A stretch of 64,000 bases of DNA, taken from contig OU342817.1 in the NCBI GenBank assembly GCA_910591455.2, positions 11,070,415-11,134,414 of the forward strand, written 5' to 3'. Positions within the stretch are counted from its first letter, which is position 1, and every line of letters begins with the position of its first letter. The position numbers and the translations under genes were made by a program. Under the pieces are notes generated by a model, which was given only the letters and a program-made list of their open reading frames with translations, was not told where the DNA came from and ran no database searches. Shown here one piece after another: positions 1 through 12,371 of the stretch. Source of the stretch: Pholis gunnellus (taxonomy: Eukaryota; Chordata; Actinopteri; Perciformes; Pholidae).

Positions 1-447
1 ATTCACAGCACTACAATGTAATACGGCAATTCCATAAAGTTCTGGCAATCTTGAATATTTTCATTTAAAATATATATATATATCGCTGTAGGAGGAACAC
101 AATGGTAACTGAGCCCACTGATGAAAGTATTGCAATATTTATATATTTTCAGTCTACTTTTCAGACTACTAAACTCTAAGCACAATCCCATTCACAGTCT
201 GGGTCAAGCTCCCACACCTCCAGATCCTATTTCCCAAAATGCAACTGCAGTCTTTTGTTAGACCCTCATTGCCTGGTTAATCACTTGTTTCAAACTCTAC
301 ACCTCCAGTTCGTAACTAAATCTAAAGCCAAACTGAGGTTATTTTCCCTCAGGACGAGTAAACTGACCTTCATGTGGAAAAAAAAAAATGCTGCAGTGCC
401 CCTTTAATCACAAGCTTACTGTATTGTAATACATGTATTTATCTCAC

Positions 448-3400
448 CATGGGTAGATCCTGAAGCCGATGGAACTCTGGGTGGTTTGTCCGCTGGCGGA
501 ACTTGAGGAATAGGATGACGAAGACGATAGCAGTGGTGACGATGAACACTGACAGCAGGCCAGCCAGCAGGGGATCTAGAGGGGAGCTTGAGCGGGGCCC
601 CTTGAGGTCTAAATGACACACGAATGGACAATCGTAATAAAACAGTTAACACATTTGTAAGACACAAAATAAATAACATTACTCTCATCCCCTTACCTTC
701 ATCTCCCACATTGAGTTCAGATGGGACGTCCTGGTATGTGGGCCCAGCAGGACCCCGGCCTGGAGCGGAGGTCAGATGTCCTGTGGTTGTCGGCTGTGTG
801 GAGGCTGCGGTCCATGATTCAGACTGTGGCTGGATGGCGGAGGCGTGGGCTGTGGAGCTCGTATCCTGCACTGTGTGGGCAGGCTGAGATGAAAAGGTGG
901 TGAAGGGATCTGTGGTCACAATGGCTCTGCCATCAGCGGTTGAGATGTGCGGTGGAGGGGTGGTGCTCTGTACAGGCGGCGCAGATGAAAGGTGGTCTGC
1001 GGCAGCTGAAAGTGGGGATGTGAAGGCAGTGCTGTATCAATTCAAAACAGCACAGAGAATTCTTCAAAGGAAACGAACCGTACACACAGCACACTGATGT
1101 AACTCCACAAAACCCTCGGAACGGATCACTGCCAATGACATTAAAACAGATATACGTCATGCTTTTGACGTCAGGTCCCACCTTTCTTGCATGACAATGT
1201 CAAGATACCCTGTTAACTTGTTTGTATTTTCATGCATCAAATAACGGCATAATAATAATGGTGGTGGATGCTCACTACGGCATCTTTCCAGTGTTGCAGT
1301 GGCTGATTCAGATAAACCACATGGGTCTGTAACAATGTGCCAAACACTCAGCTGTAAGTCACCATACAAAGATATACATAAAGTACTGCGGTGTTGATGG
1401 ATTTAACAATAAAAAATAGATCTCGATGATCGACAGAATATTTATTGGCAGCAATTTTGATAATCAATTAATTGTTTGAGCTGTTGCAAAAAAATGGCAA
1501 TAATTTACTAGTTCTAGCTTCTTAAACGTAAATATTTCCTGTTTTGTTTTTAACTCTTTGGGTAAACTTAATATACTCAGGATTTGTGGTGAACACAGTT
1601 AGAAGTTTCACAAAGCTATTGTTATAGGACCGTTCTATTGCATAACAATTTACAGGAGTTTTTTAGTTTTCTTTTAAGTCACTGCTTTCATTTTCTCTAT
1701 GAAACTAGTGAATATACACACCTGCCTTTTCCCTCTTTCAACATGAGTATATTGTTACTCCACTATAAGCACTTGGCTCTTTACATCAAGTTTCACAGCT
1801 CATGCTGACAGCTGGGGAGGGGGCTGGGAAAGGGTTGTGTTCAAGGAACTTTGTACAATGGGAAAGTCAAGGCTTCCTTTCTACTGTTTACGTGTAGGAT
1901 AGAATGCAGAGACAGGCTGTAATTAGTGCTCCTGTGGGCAAAGCACAATGGGTAAGAATGAGAGTATCCTTGGCCATTTTCTGCATTAAGTCACAAAGCA
2001 ACTTAAGGTAATTACTGAAGTAATGTTTAGCTTTTTAAAGAGAGTGATAACCTACACATTACTCCACAGGGACAGAAGTGACGACAGCAGCTAATAAGAA
2101 AGCAAGAGTGTGAACAGGATGGCATTATGTCATCTTTGTTATTGCTGTGCATGCTCAAAGAGGCAACAGGGCATCAGCGTAGAGAGTTATATTTATCTGA
2201 TCTATAAAAGGGAATCTTTTAGATGAGGTTGCGACACACATTCTCAATCTCATAGCCGTCAATGTCAGGGGTCAGGAGAGGAATATGTCCCCGGAGCACT
2301 GCTGGCAGTGAGCCTGAGAAGAGCGTCTGTGTTTGCAAACAGGCAGCTTTAAATGTGTGGGATGATCTATATCAGGAATCTGGATGTAAAAGTGGAGTGA
2401 AGGGAAAAGAACGTGAAGTAAACAGACTGGACTGGAAAATAGATCATTATAGAATTATTGACGAGGTGATGACAGTCATTTTTATGTCTTGAAGCTTTTA
2501 GAGAGAGGCAGCATATAAACAGTGCATGCAGGTTTGTCTTGGATACCTGAGGGTGAAGGAGCAGTCATGACGACGGGTACATTCGTGTGTTGAGATGTAG
2601 CCACTGCAGAGTGCGTTACGTATACTGCATTTGTCGCAGCCTCTGAATGGACTGTTGCTTTGGTCTTGGTAATGGTGGTGGTTTCAGTTGAGGTTTCATC
2701 CCCGCTGTGAGTCCGCTGTGAGACCTCATTCCCAGGATCCTCTGTCAGGTCAGGAGATGCTGAGCGTCCAGCATAACTCGGGAAGGCAGCCAGGGTGAGG
2801 ACAGGAGGCAAGGCACTGCTCTGACCTATGAAATAAAGGGGATATGAAAAGGTATTAATCATTATATTTTGTTGTCTATAAAATCGTGTCTAAAAGAATT
2901 CCCAGAGCATAAAGTGGAATATATTCGAATTTCTTTTTTTGTCCAACAAACGGTCCAAAACCCAAATATCTGCAGTTTACTGTCATAGAAGACAAAACCC
3001 CGCGAAATGATTCACATGTGTCGAGTTGGAACCAGATAATTTCTACTCTCTACTCTCAAAATAATGCTTGTCAACGATAACAGTTGAAGGTTATTTTCCT
3101 GTCATTCAACTGCTTGATTAATCTACTAATTGTAGCTAAAAAACAAGCGAACATGAGTGTTATCCATTTGGTGCTGTCTTGCGTTACATTATAGTATAAA
3201 CAATGAGAAACAATGAGAAGACGAAATGAAGTGTCCATATTAACATCTAAAAAAATTGCACATTACTTAAAAGTTCAAATAAATGATTAAATAGATGACT
3301 GGTGAACAGAAATCATGATATAAAGAGTAATTATAAAAGGAGAAAGAAACGCTCATCTCTTGAACAAAGGAATCAAAACATCAATAAAATAAATGAACAT

Positions 3401-3678
3401 ATCTAAATCAAAATGCAACCAACAGCCTGCAGCTCTGTGTAAACTTTCCATAAGATCAATAGACATGTCTGGAGCATCATGTGGGAATCGATAACGGGTC
3501 CAACTCGCATCAGCAGGAAGCCAGGTGAAACACACACTCACTCACACACTCACACTCACACACGCACACACGCACACACACACACACACACACACCAGGA
3601 TGACACCTTACCTCTTGTCTGCAATGAGCCGGTAAGCACCACCAACACGCAAAACGCCAAATTCATTTCAAAGCGCAT
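448..3678 (-). CDS. Mucin-like type I single-pass membrane protein, 3' end outside the window
   Basis: Four coding exons join with matching phases: 3612-3678, 2547-2825, 697-1005 and 448-608 (816 nt, 272 codons). The last ends at a GTGAG donor, so the final coding exon or exons lie beyond the window start. The first exon codes a short hydrophobic leader (FCVLVVL core) that looks like a signal peptide. Exons two and three code an ectodomain of about 195 residues rich in Ser, Thr and Pro, without Cys or a recognisable fold, typical of an O-glycosylated stalk. Exon four codes one transmembrane helix (LLAGLLSVFIVTTAIVFVIL), then a basic KFRQR stop-transfer motif and a cytoplasmic tail containing HPEFHRLQDLPM. 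I do not recognise the family; a cell-surface sialomucin-type role is inference only. The start ATG is the first in the exon and immediately precedes the leader. The gene is divergent from ipo13. Confidence 0.8.
2925..3140 (+). repeat. Dispersed repeat family B, copy
   Basis: In the first intron of the mucin-like gene. Carries GTCCAACAAACGGTCCAAAA and TCATAGAAGAC, shared with the copy at 53.3 kb. CCCAACAAACCGTCGA at about 58,714 marks a third, more diverged copy. Confidence 0.6.
3530..3596. repeat. (CA)n imperfect microsatellite
   Basis: CACT and CACG variants lead into a CA run, 16 bp downstream (gene orientation) of the signal-peptide exon donor of the mucin-like gene. Confidence 0.95.
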
Positions 3679-4475
3679 CTCCTTCGCGGCCTTCGCCTGC
3701 AGATCGCAATAAAAACAGAGCAAAGCGGGCTCTCTTCGCAGCGACTCCGCTTCCCAGCTCTCGGAGGTTGTTTCCGTTACGTGATTTGACAGGGCACATC
3801 ATCAGCGCTAAAAATATCCTGAGGGAGTCGGGCAGAAGAGAAGTAGGGGTGGGGCCGCACGCCAGCCTGCATGCGGGCGGCGGGATTAGAGAGGGCTGCA
3901 CGCGCTTCACTCCGATGAGCGAACACGCGTCACCGATCTCACTGCAAATTAATGTTTCACTCTCCGGCTCTTCCTCGTTTCCTGCCAGTCACCTCATCCC
4001 TGAATCTATTCCTACGACATGCACCAGTTTGCGGTAGCTGTTGCTCGCCCTGCTCCAATCAGACGCCAGTGCGTCAGAAGCGCAGTTGTCTGCGTCAGGA
4101 GCGCCTGTTGTAGAGCGCTGTAGCGTAGGACGCACGCGAGTTTTTACTGTGGTCGTGGTTATTGTAGGCTTGCTGCGATGTTATTTACAGCGATTAAACG
4201 GTGGTAGGTGAGTAGGCGTCAGTGTTCGCTGGTGGTAATGTGAGACAACAACTTTTCAGCCCCCACAGAGGTCAGCGTGTCGTCATGCCTGAGCGCACGG
4301 CCCACATGTGTACTGTATGGACAGCTGAATGACCCGCTGCGTCCGCAGTGTGAGGACACTACACTACATCTACATTACGTCTCCTCGCTTTTTAAATCAC
4401 TGCTTTTTGACGACCAGGCTTTAATTTCGGAAGGATTTCAAACGGCAGCGGGGAGACACCTTCACGTTGCGCCAG
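3679..4475. promoter_or_regulatory. Head-to-head intergenic segment, probable bidirectional promoter
   Basis: About 800 bp separate the start codons of the minus-strand mucin-like gene and plus-strand ipo13. The segment is richer in GC and CpG than the flanking introns and carries a GC-box-like GGGGTGGGGCCGC near 3846-3858. No clear TATA box was seen. It must hold both 5' UTRs and their transcription start sites, unless an upstream non-coding exon exists. ORFs crossing it have no protein resemblance and are not called. Confidence 0.6.
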
Positions 4476-7400
4476 ATGGAGCCTCCAGCCAATCCGGGAG
4501 ACGGCCCGGTGGAGTTGGAGTTAACGGTGGCGAACGTGGAGTCGGTAAGTTTCAATAATCAGCCACTTCACTGGATGATTGTTTATTAAACTACGCCTGC
4601 AGATGAAGATTGTAATGCCACTCAGAACACGAAAGCTGCAGCAGCATTGTCTCATATTTATCTGGATATATGTTGTATTTTATACAATAACTCAAATAAC
4701 AGCAAAACAATTTAAAACAGTTTGGTTAATCGTAGTTCACCACAGGAAGGTTGGACACACTGGACATTTTGTAACATGATACCAGTTATAAGCATATGCT
4801 GTCCTAATAATAACTAACACCATGTGCCATGGATTACTCGCTATGACAACACATTTTTACTCCATTCAAACAATTGGACATCCAGCATGCATGGTCATTA
4901 AAGCGTGTTAATGCAACTCAGCGATTTGATTAACAACCTGTTGCACAAAACACAGATGCATCCATTGTCATTACTGTATCTATACTCAGTCAGGAAATAT
5001 GGGGACACTGATGGGTGTTATGATTTGTATCCACTCCGACATCGTCATCTTTATTACCAAATTACTTTCAAGTGTTTCCTTTCTATTGGCTCTTCTCTGC
5101 TCATCAGGCTCTCTACCAGCTGTACTTTGACCCGGTCATGGAGCGTAAGAATGTGGCCCAGAAGTGGCTGACCCAGGCCCAGGTCTCTGCACAGGCATGG
5201 CAGTTCTGCTGGGCCCTGCTTGGCCCCGACAAGGTGTGTTGCTTCTGCTCAGACATCTTTTCAAATAAACACTATTTCAGGTCGCAAGAGCATAAACTGG
5301 TTGCATGTCAGTGCGGATTAGAGCTGCAAGAGGTGAACATTTTGTATATGTCCATCTGTTACAGTGAGTCTGTCTCTTTGCAGCTCCCAGAGGTTCAGTT
5401 TTTTGGCGCCAGCACCCTCCACACCAAGATCTCCCATCACTGGAGCGACCTCCCCACAGACCAGCATGAGAGCCTGAGGATGCAGCTCCTCTCCCACATC
5501 CTGCACTTCTCCTCTGGGCCCAAAATGGTGCTAACCAGGCTGTGTGTCGCCCTGGCCTCTATGGCTCTTAACTTAATTCCACAGGCTTGGTCCCAGCCGG
5601 TGGCGGACATGGTGAGGGCCTTCCAACCGCAGAAGCCCGACTCTGAAGGCAGCTCTGAGGCCGCCCAGGACCCTCAAGCGCACTGCCTGGCGCTGCTGGA
5701 GCTTCTCACCGTACTTCCAGAGGAGTTCCAGAGCGGCCGGCTGGCTCAAGCGCGCCGTAACCAGCTGAGGGGGGCCCTGGCTGGGGAGTGGGCAGTGGTG
5801 TGTCCCCTGCTGCGTCAGCTGCTCCAAAGCCAGGACTCCTCCAGCCAGGTGAAGGAGAAGGTGCTACGCTGCCTGTCCAGCTGGGTGGGGCTGGACGTGC
5901 CGTTAGGGGAGAGTCATGAACTGGTCCAGGACTGTTTCAGTGCTCTGTCCAACCCAGAGCTGTTTGACACGGCTGTGGAGACGATAGTCAATGCCATCTC
6001 GCAGCCTGACAGCCAAAGGTGAGAAACACGCCGCTTCAGAAATTCATTCAGGCCACAGTCAATTTCCAGACGTGTGAATCACAACCTGTCTCTGCAGGTA
6101 CATTGATGCTCTGGTGAACCTGATGCCTCTGGTGCTGGGTCTCCATGACCAGCTGAAGACAGCGGCTCAGGATGGCGACATGGAAACCTCACACGGTATC
6201 TGTCGTATTGCTGTTGCTATGGGGGAAACACACTCCAGGTACACACAGCTGCACACACGCACAGACACACACACACCGTCACCCAATTACCTGGCTTCGG
6301 TAAAATGGCGTTTTTTGTTTGTTTGTGTACGACAGGGTTTTGTTGGAACAGGTGGAGCACTGGCAGGAGTATCTGGCTTTGGTTAACATGATTCTTTTCT
6401 GTACTGGCATCCCTGGGCACTACCCAGTCAGTGAGACCAGCAGCTCCCTCACACTCACCTTCTGGTACACTCTGCAGGTACGGTGAAAGAATACATTTAT
6501 GAGATCCATACATGTAAACAAGACAATACAAAGTTACTCATCTCTACATTAAACGTGAATGTGTTTTTTGTGATCTAGACACCAAACGTTCTTTCTAATA
6601 TATTTCTTGCATGTTCAGGATGACATCTTGTCATTTGAGGAGGAGAAGCAGGCAGTGTACCTGCAGGTCTACAGGCCGGTTTACTTCCAACTGGTAGACG
6701 TACTACTACATAAATCCCACTATCCCTCCCAGGAGGAGTATGCCTCCTGGTCTTCTGATGACAAGGAGCAGTTCCGAATTTACAGGTAAGACACAAAACT
6801 AGTGGAAGTTCTTAAGGAGCACTAAAACTGGATTTTACATCCTTTCTCACAAAAAAGAAAGCCCCAAAAGAACATGTCTGCACCGAATTTCATGGCAATT
6901 CATCTAATAGCTGTTAAGACAGTGTGGCTAAAAATGGTAGCGAGATTCTCTACTCTGTCTCCACGTCTCTTTTGCATTTCAGAGTGGACATTTCCGACAC
7001 TCTGATGTACGTGTATGAAATGCTGGGGGCAGAGCTGCTCAGTAACCTCTATGACAGGCTGGGCCGACAGCTGATGGACCCACAACAGTCAGCAGTCTGG
7101 CAGGTAAATTAATTAATCGCTGACTCCCATTCCGTGCACATCTACTATCTCTGCATGATATATTACAAAACGCTAATATTTTCTTTATAAATTCTATGTT
7201 CCCCATTCCTTCCTGTGTGTAACTCTGTGCCTCCTGGTTGTATTTCCCCTCTCGTGACCTAACGTCACATTTCGTTTTTTTTTCTCCGTATTCAGGACAC
7301 AGAGGCCCTGTTATTTGGCTTCCAGTCCATAGCTGAGACGATAGACGTGAACTACTCGGACGTTATCCCTGGTCTTATCGGTCTCATCCCCAGAATCAAC

Positions 7401-7967
7401 ATCAGCAACGTTATGCTGGCTGACACCGTCATGTACACCATAGGTACATAAGAGACACGTGGCTTACAACCAGGATTATTAATGGCCATGGATGTACATT
7501 TCTGCCGTCTGGTCTGCACTCAACTATAACAAACCCATTTACACTCACTATTCATGACATGTACCTCGTGTTGGCCAGGATCCCTGGCTGAGTGGCTGGC
7601 TGATCACCCGGTGATGTTGGGTGGCATATTACCCATGGTGCTTCAGGGCCTTGTGAAGGCAGAGCTGTCTGTGTCCTGTGTATCCACCCTGAAGAGGATC
7701 TGCAGGGAGTGTAGACATGACCTCGGCCCCTACGCTCAGGACATCCTGACCACGTCACAGGTCAGACATGCAGCCTTTAAAAAAAATAAAAAAACATTGG
7801 CGTTATTACGGTCTTTCTATTAACACCCGTGTTCCTCTGCAGGACGTACTGGTAAAAGAAATCCATAAGGTGAGTAAACAGCCTTCAACATTCACCAGTT
7901 CTGTCCTACTCTGTTAACACAAATGCACCACAAAGCGTCTCTCTGAACACATTGTGTATGATGTGTG

Positions 7968-8013
<46 letters not shown>

Positions 8014-11000
8014 CTGCGTGTCTGTGTGCAGAGCAGCCAGTGCATGTGGTTGATGCAGGCTCTGGGCTTCCTCCTGTCCGCCCTGCCAGTGGAGGAGATT
8101 CTGGGCCGACTTCACTCTCTCATCACCCCTCACGTCCAGCAGCTGGATACACTGGCCCAGCAGGAGGTACATGCAAAGAAACGCTACAAAACATCTACAG
8201 AAACCCACAAATTCCAAAATAATACCTGAAGTAGCAGAGGTGCTTATTTCCAAGTACAAATTGGATGAATCAAGAACACTATACTTTCAAAGCACTTTAT
8301 TATTTTGGTGCTAAATTAAGTACAGAAGGTTAAATACGGTATTTTACTGCACTACTTTAAATCTTTATCCGTCTAGTAGTACGCACTTCACTGTAACATT
8401 TTTACCATCATACTTTTAGCTTCAATCATCTAAAATGTGAGTACACTCAAAGTTTATTTGGCTGTATTGATAAAAACTACAGATGGATTTTCTTAAAAAA
8501 CTCGGTTATTGCACACAAAAAAATCAACCTAAATACACAATTACTCAAATAGTTGATTGTATTTAAAATATGTATGATAAATATAAAATGAAATACATTT
8601 TACTGAGCTAATAGACACTCTCATGCAGGGGGAGGTCTGAATCTCTGTTGACAAAAACGTAGAAAACACTGGATTCTTGTGCAGCACTTTTGCAGCTTTT
8701 GACACACCTTCTACAGCAACGGCAGTAAAATTGCTCTTGACTCTCACAACCGCTGTCATATTCGACAATATCTTTCCTTCAATTGTCGCTGTCTTCACAG
8801 GGCTACATATCAAACCCTTCCACTTTGTCTCCCTTTACAGCCTGATCCTACTAACAAACCGTCGATCATTCACATCCTGGGGATGCTGTCCAGTCTCTTC
8901 ACCACTCTGGACATCAACAGACAAGCAGACGGCTTAGAGGGAGCGTCCAGCCCAAGACTCACTCCCTCACAGAGCCCACAGAATCCAGTAAGTTTAGCTC
9001 CAGAAAATTGCATAACTATGGACATGGGTAGCTCCATAAACTATCTGAATGATATCAAATTACTAGAATGGGCCTTGTGCATCAATATTTCTGAACATGC
9101 AAAATATTTAAATATGCTGAAATCAACCAAACATACGTATACAAAATATACATTCAAATTGTGTTTTTAGGTTGTTGTTGTGCTGCAGCAAGTGTTCACG
9201 TTGATCCAGAACATCCTCAGCAAGTGGCTCGATGACTCAGAGGTAGTTGAGGTAGGAGGGTTTTTCACTGCTTGCATAAATATGTGTATGCTGATGTATA
9301 TGTGTGTGTGTGTGTGCGTGTGATTTATCGATGTGTGTTTACTGACTCACAGCTCTCTCTCTCTCTCTCCAGGCAGTGTGCGGGATATTTGATAAGTCAG
9401 TTCGAACCCTCCTACATGATTTCGGGCCCATGGTGGCTCAGCTGAGTGAGATGCTGAGGCAGATCTATTGTGCCTTCCCACAAGCCTCAGCATTGGATCT
9501 GGCACGGCAGGTACGCCCCCACAGATCAGGGCATGAATAAAAGCATCATCCCTTCAAACTGCAATTCAGACTTTTAACATGCTTTTGGGATCATATGTCC
9601 TTCTTTTTCTTTTTTCTTAGATGGTTCACATATTTGCCGGAGAGGAACATCACACCTCGAACATCAAAAGCCTTATTGAGGTGTTGACTTCTGCCACACT
9701 TACTATATTTCAGCAAGGTAATAAAATCCTGCACTTAATTCCAATTTACTTTTAGACATACATGTTTGTCTAGTCTCATCTTATATTTATTGTACAGGTC
9801 CACGGGATCATCCTGATATTGCAGAATCATTTATGCTCCTTCATGCTCAGGTGGGTTGCGTACACTTGTCCATTGTTGTGCACGTTTGCAGCTCACAGGA
9901 AACTTTGCCTGATTACTTTGTGCCTCATTTAGATTCTTAAAAGGAAGCCTGATATGTACCTGTCTGACCAGTTGGATGTTGAAAGGCTGTTTTACTGCGG
10001 TGAGTATCATTGCATGGTTTTACTGTATGCACAGATGTGGAGATAGTACTAGAATATTGTGGGCCTACAAACTAAACGTACTGTCACTTTAAATGAATAT
10101 TACTCAAATAAAAGTAAAAATACTTGTGTCAAAAATGTACTTAAGAACAAAATAGACGGCAAGTTAACTTTGTTCCCAACGAGAGTTCAGCAGTGTGATG
10201 ATGCCCTCATCGTGGAGCTCTGCCCTCCTGCGTCCGCAGACACACCTGCAGCTTCTTCTCTGCTGCAGCTGCTGATTTACATCTTTTTTTTCTGTTTCCG
10301 AAAAATGGCATCAAAACTGATTCAAATTAATTGTACGGGAGAATATGACCCCACATGTTTCATTCCATGCAGCCTAACTTTTTTGCATTGCTTTTTTACA
10401 AATTACTGTGTTCAAAATCAAGACACAACCTCACTCGCATCATCTTGACATTCTGCCTGAGACAACCGTGTAGCTCATTAGCCGAAGCATTCATTAAAAC
10501 ACATCTGTGTATCTGTTTTCTCCAGGGATTCTGACCCTGAAGTTCCCAGAGGCACCCACAGTGAAAGCTGCCACACTATTCTTTGTAAGTTGAGGCAGAA
10601 ATGTGCAACTTGTAAGCTATAGTTTGAAGAAAAATATATATATATAATTTCATCTCATCAGCTCATAGATTCATGTGTTGTTGTTTCTTCTCTGTACCTG
10701 GCAGACGGAGCTGTTGCCTCGTTGTAAAGACATGCCCTCGCTTGGCGAAGTGTTGCAGAGGGATGGCAAGCTTCTGACTGAGACCCTACTCCAGGTGAGT
10801 CATTCGTTAAACACAACTAGATAAGAAAATGTGAATCATTGCCCTGTGTACTGTGGTTGTGAGTATTGATTTGGAGAGCACCCACTCACTCTTTTGTACA
10901 CTTCCTCTTATTAAACCAGAGCATGCATTTCATCCCTGATGTTTGGTCTCATTTCAAGCCGTCACCAAACTTGTTTTCTAATGGAAGGCTTCTATTTGTG

Positions 11001-11464
11001 TCCCAGGCCATTGGAGGCGAGTCCCCTCGCAGTCTGACGGAGCACTTCTCTGAGGTGTTGTTTAGTCTAAACAGACACTGTCCAGCTCTGCTGTCCCAGT
11101 GGCTGAAAGAAACACTACAGACCCCAGGATTCCGCTCCGCACAGGTCTCCGCAGAGCAGAAAAACGCCTTCCGTGTGCAGCTTCTGAGGTGACGATCATA
11201 CACTTGTCACAGCTTTTAAACATCAAAACTGTGTTTTTGTTTCAAAAGGTGTTGTGTTCTCAAAACTCTTCATTCCGTCAAAAAAAAAGAATCAGCCGGC
11301 TTGGGTCTTTCTGTATGGAGTTTACATGTTTCAGCAAAATGTACTTATCATCTCCGTTTCTTTTTTCCAGGGAGCAAACCCACAAGCGTCGCATTAAGGA
11401 TATCGTGAAGGAGTTTTCTCTGCTCTGTCGGGGCCTGCAGGGGTCTGGATACTCTGATTACTAG
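4476..11464 (+). CDS. ipo13: Importin-13, karyopherin-beta nuclear transport receptor
   Basis: Complete gene with 21 coding exons: 4476-4544, 5108-5233, 5384-6018, 6098-6238, 6336-6477, 6619-6785, 6983-7103, 7296-7443, 7579-7760, 7843-7869, 8032-8166, 8841-8987, 9171-9251, 9373-9510, 9621-9717, 9798-9850, 9933-9999, 10526-10584, 10705-10794, 11007-11188, 11371-11464. All phases close, giving 966 codons; human IPO13 is about the same length. It matches importin-13 end to end, for example ALYQLYFDP, ETSHGICRIAVAMGE, VDISDTLMYVYEMLGAELL, SQCMWLMQALGFLLSAL and KEFSLLCRGLQG. The family is an all-helical HEAT-repeat receptor that binds RanGTP through its N-terminal half. Mammalian IPO13 imports UBC9 and MAGO-Y14 and exports eIF1A. 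The ATG was chosen because it begins the exon splicing in phase to ALYQLYFDP; only the N-terminal 20 or so residues diverge. Exon 10 is only 27 nt. Its downstream intron is mostly a (TG)n tract ending near the exon 11 acceptor. Paralogue a or b not assigned. Confidence 0.97.
7969..8010. repeat. (TG)n microsatellite in an ipo13 intron
   Basis: 21 TG units ending 21 bp before the exon 11 acceptor at 8031/8032, occupying much of the 162-bp intron. Confidence 0.97.
10045..10150 (+). repeat. Possible family A fragment in an ipo13 intron
   Basis: ATTACTCAAATAAAAGTAAA, then AATACTTGTGTC and GTACTTAAG resemble the internal alternating motif of family A, but the AGTCCTGCATT core is missing. Confidence 0.35.
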
Positions 11465-11801
11465 ACTGAGCTGGTAGCACTCCCGAGTTCAAGAGAAAGT
11501 GATAAAAGAAAACCCAGAATCTCTTTCTGTTTCAATGATAAATGGTGCCAAATAGTACTGATCACTTGGGCAGGTGAAAGTGGACAACAGAAACCATAAT
11601 GCTTGGACTGAACCAAAGCAAACACACAGATTAGGTGGACTGTTAGGATGAGCGGACCTCTGTGCAACACGTTTCTAATAAAAATACCTCTGCAAGTGCT
11701 CAAGCGGGATAAAAGGAAAGGAAAAGGTGTCACACTGCCCTTTACTCTTCTCCAGGAATGGATCCAAATCCTCTCTCCAACAGACAAAGTGACAAGACAA
11801 C

Positions 11802-11807
11802 AATAAA
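11802..11807 (+). promoter_or_regulatory. Poly(A) signal for ipo13
   Basis: AATAAA lies 338 bp downstream of the ipo13 stop codon. Another AATAAA-like run occurs near 11677. The 11802 copy is the better candidate because it is the last one before the convergent gene's own signal. Confidence 0.6.
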
Positions 11808-11855
11808 CAGTTCATTCTTTGCAGCTGCATGAGCAACTGTGTGTGTGTTCACTTA

Positions 11856-11861
11856 TTTATT
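11856..11861 (-). promoter_or_regulatory. Poly(A) signal candidate for fzr1
   Basis: TTTATT on the plus strand is AATAAA on the minus strand, 511 bp beyond the fzr1 stop. It faces the ipo13 signal about 50 bp away, so the two transcripts would end almost tail to tail. Nearer weak variants cannot be excluded. Confidence 0.45.
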
Positions 11862-11933
11862 GTTTCTCTTCTCTCGTATGCAGCTTGTAGAGCATAGTCA
11901 CACATTATCAAAATATAGAAATCCCCCTCCCAC

Positions 11934-11978
11934 ACACACACAAACACACACACACACATACACACACACACACACACC
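11934..11978. repeat. (CA)n microsatellite, interrupted
   Basis: Imperfect CA dinucleotide tract with AAAC and ATAC interruptions, inside the inferred fzr1 3' UTR. Confidence 0.95.
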
Positions 11979-12371
11979 TCCGAGCCAGGCTTCTTCTTCT
12001 CTGACGCTGTTACATTATATAGCTTATAACTCTTGTACATGTATACTTCTGCTAATATATATCACTTACACAACAGAAAAAAGATAACAAGACCGACTTT
12101 TTTAAGCAGACAATATGTCCTGACAATAGACTGCTTGAATTGTTTTTGTTTTTTTGAATCAGTGACATCACTGTGAGGGATGGCAGTTTTTTTTGTCGTA
12201 GTTGTTGGGACTGCATCCTCTGTAGAAAACGTGGGCTTGAGGACTGTCTTACTGGTGGTTGGTGCACTGAGATGAGAGCGCTCTAAGTGCTAGTCTCTAC
12301 GTGTCGCTGGTGACTCAACCACAGCTCCGGAGGCTCCTCCTCCAGGACCCGGTCCAGACCCGGTCTGCTCA

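Noticed and set aside
1..447. Search for the last exon of the mucin-like gene
   Set aside because: An acceptor-like CCTCCTACAG occurs on the minus strand near 90-100, but the following frame (ATAT repeat, then stop) makes no sensible tail, so the last exon is taken to lie outside the window.
4277..4558. ORF spanning the ipo13 5' UTR and first exon in another frame
   Set aside because: The true frame is MEPPANPGDG at 4476, which splices in phase to importin-13.
7954..8259. Val-Cys and Thr-His repeat ORFs at (TG)n/(CA)n tracts, here and at 16.3, 23.9, 30.1, 54.5 and 62.9 kb
   Set aside because: Translations of dinucleotide microsatellites.
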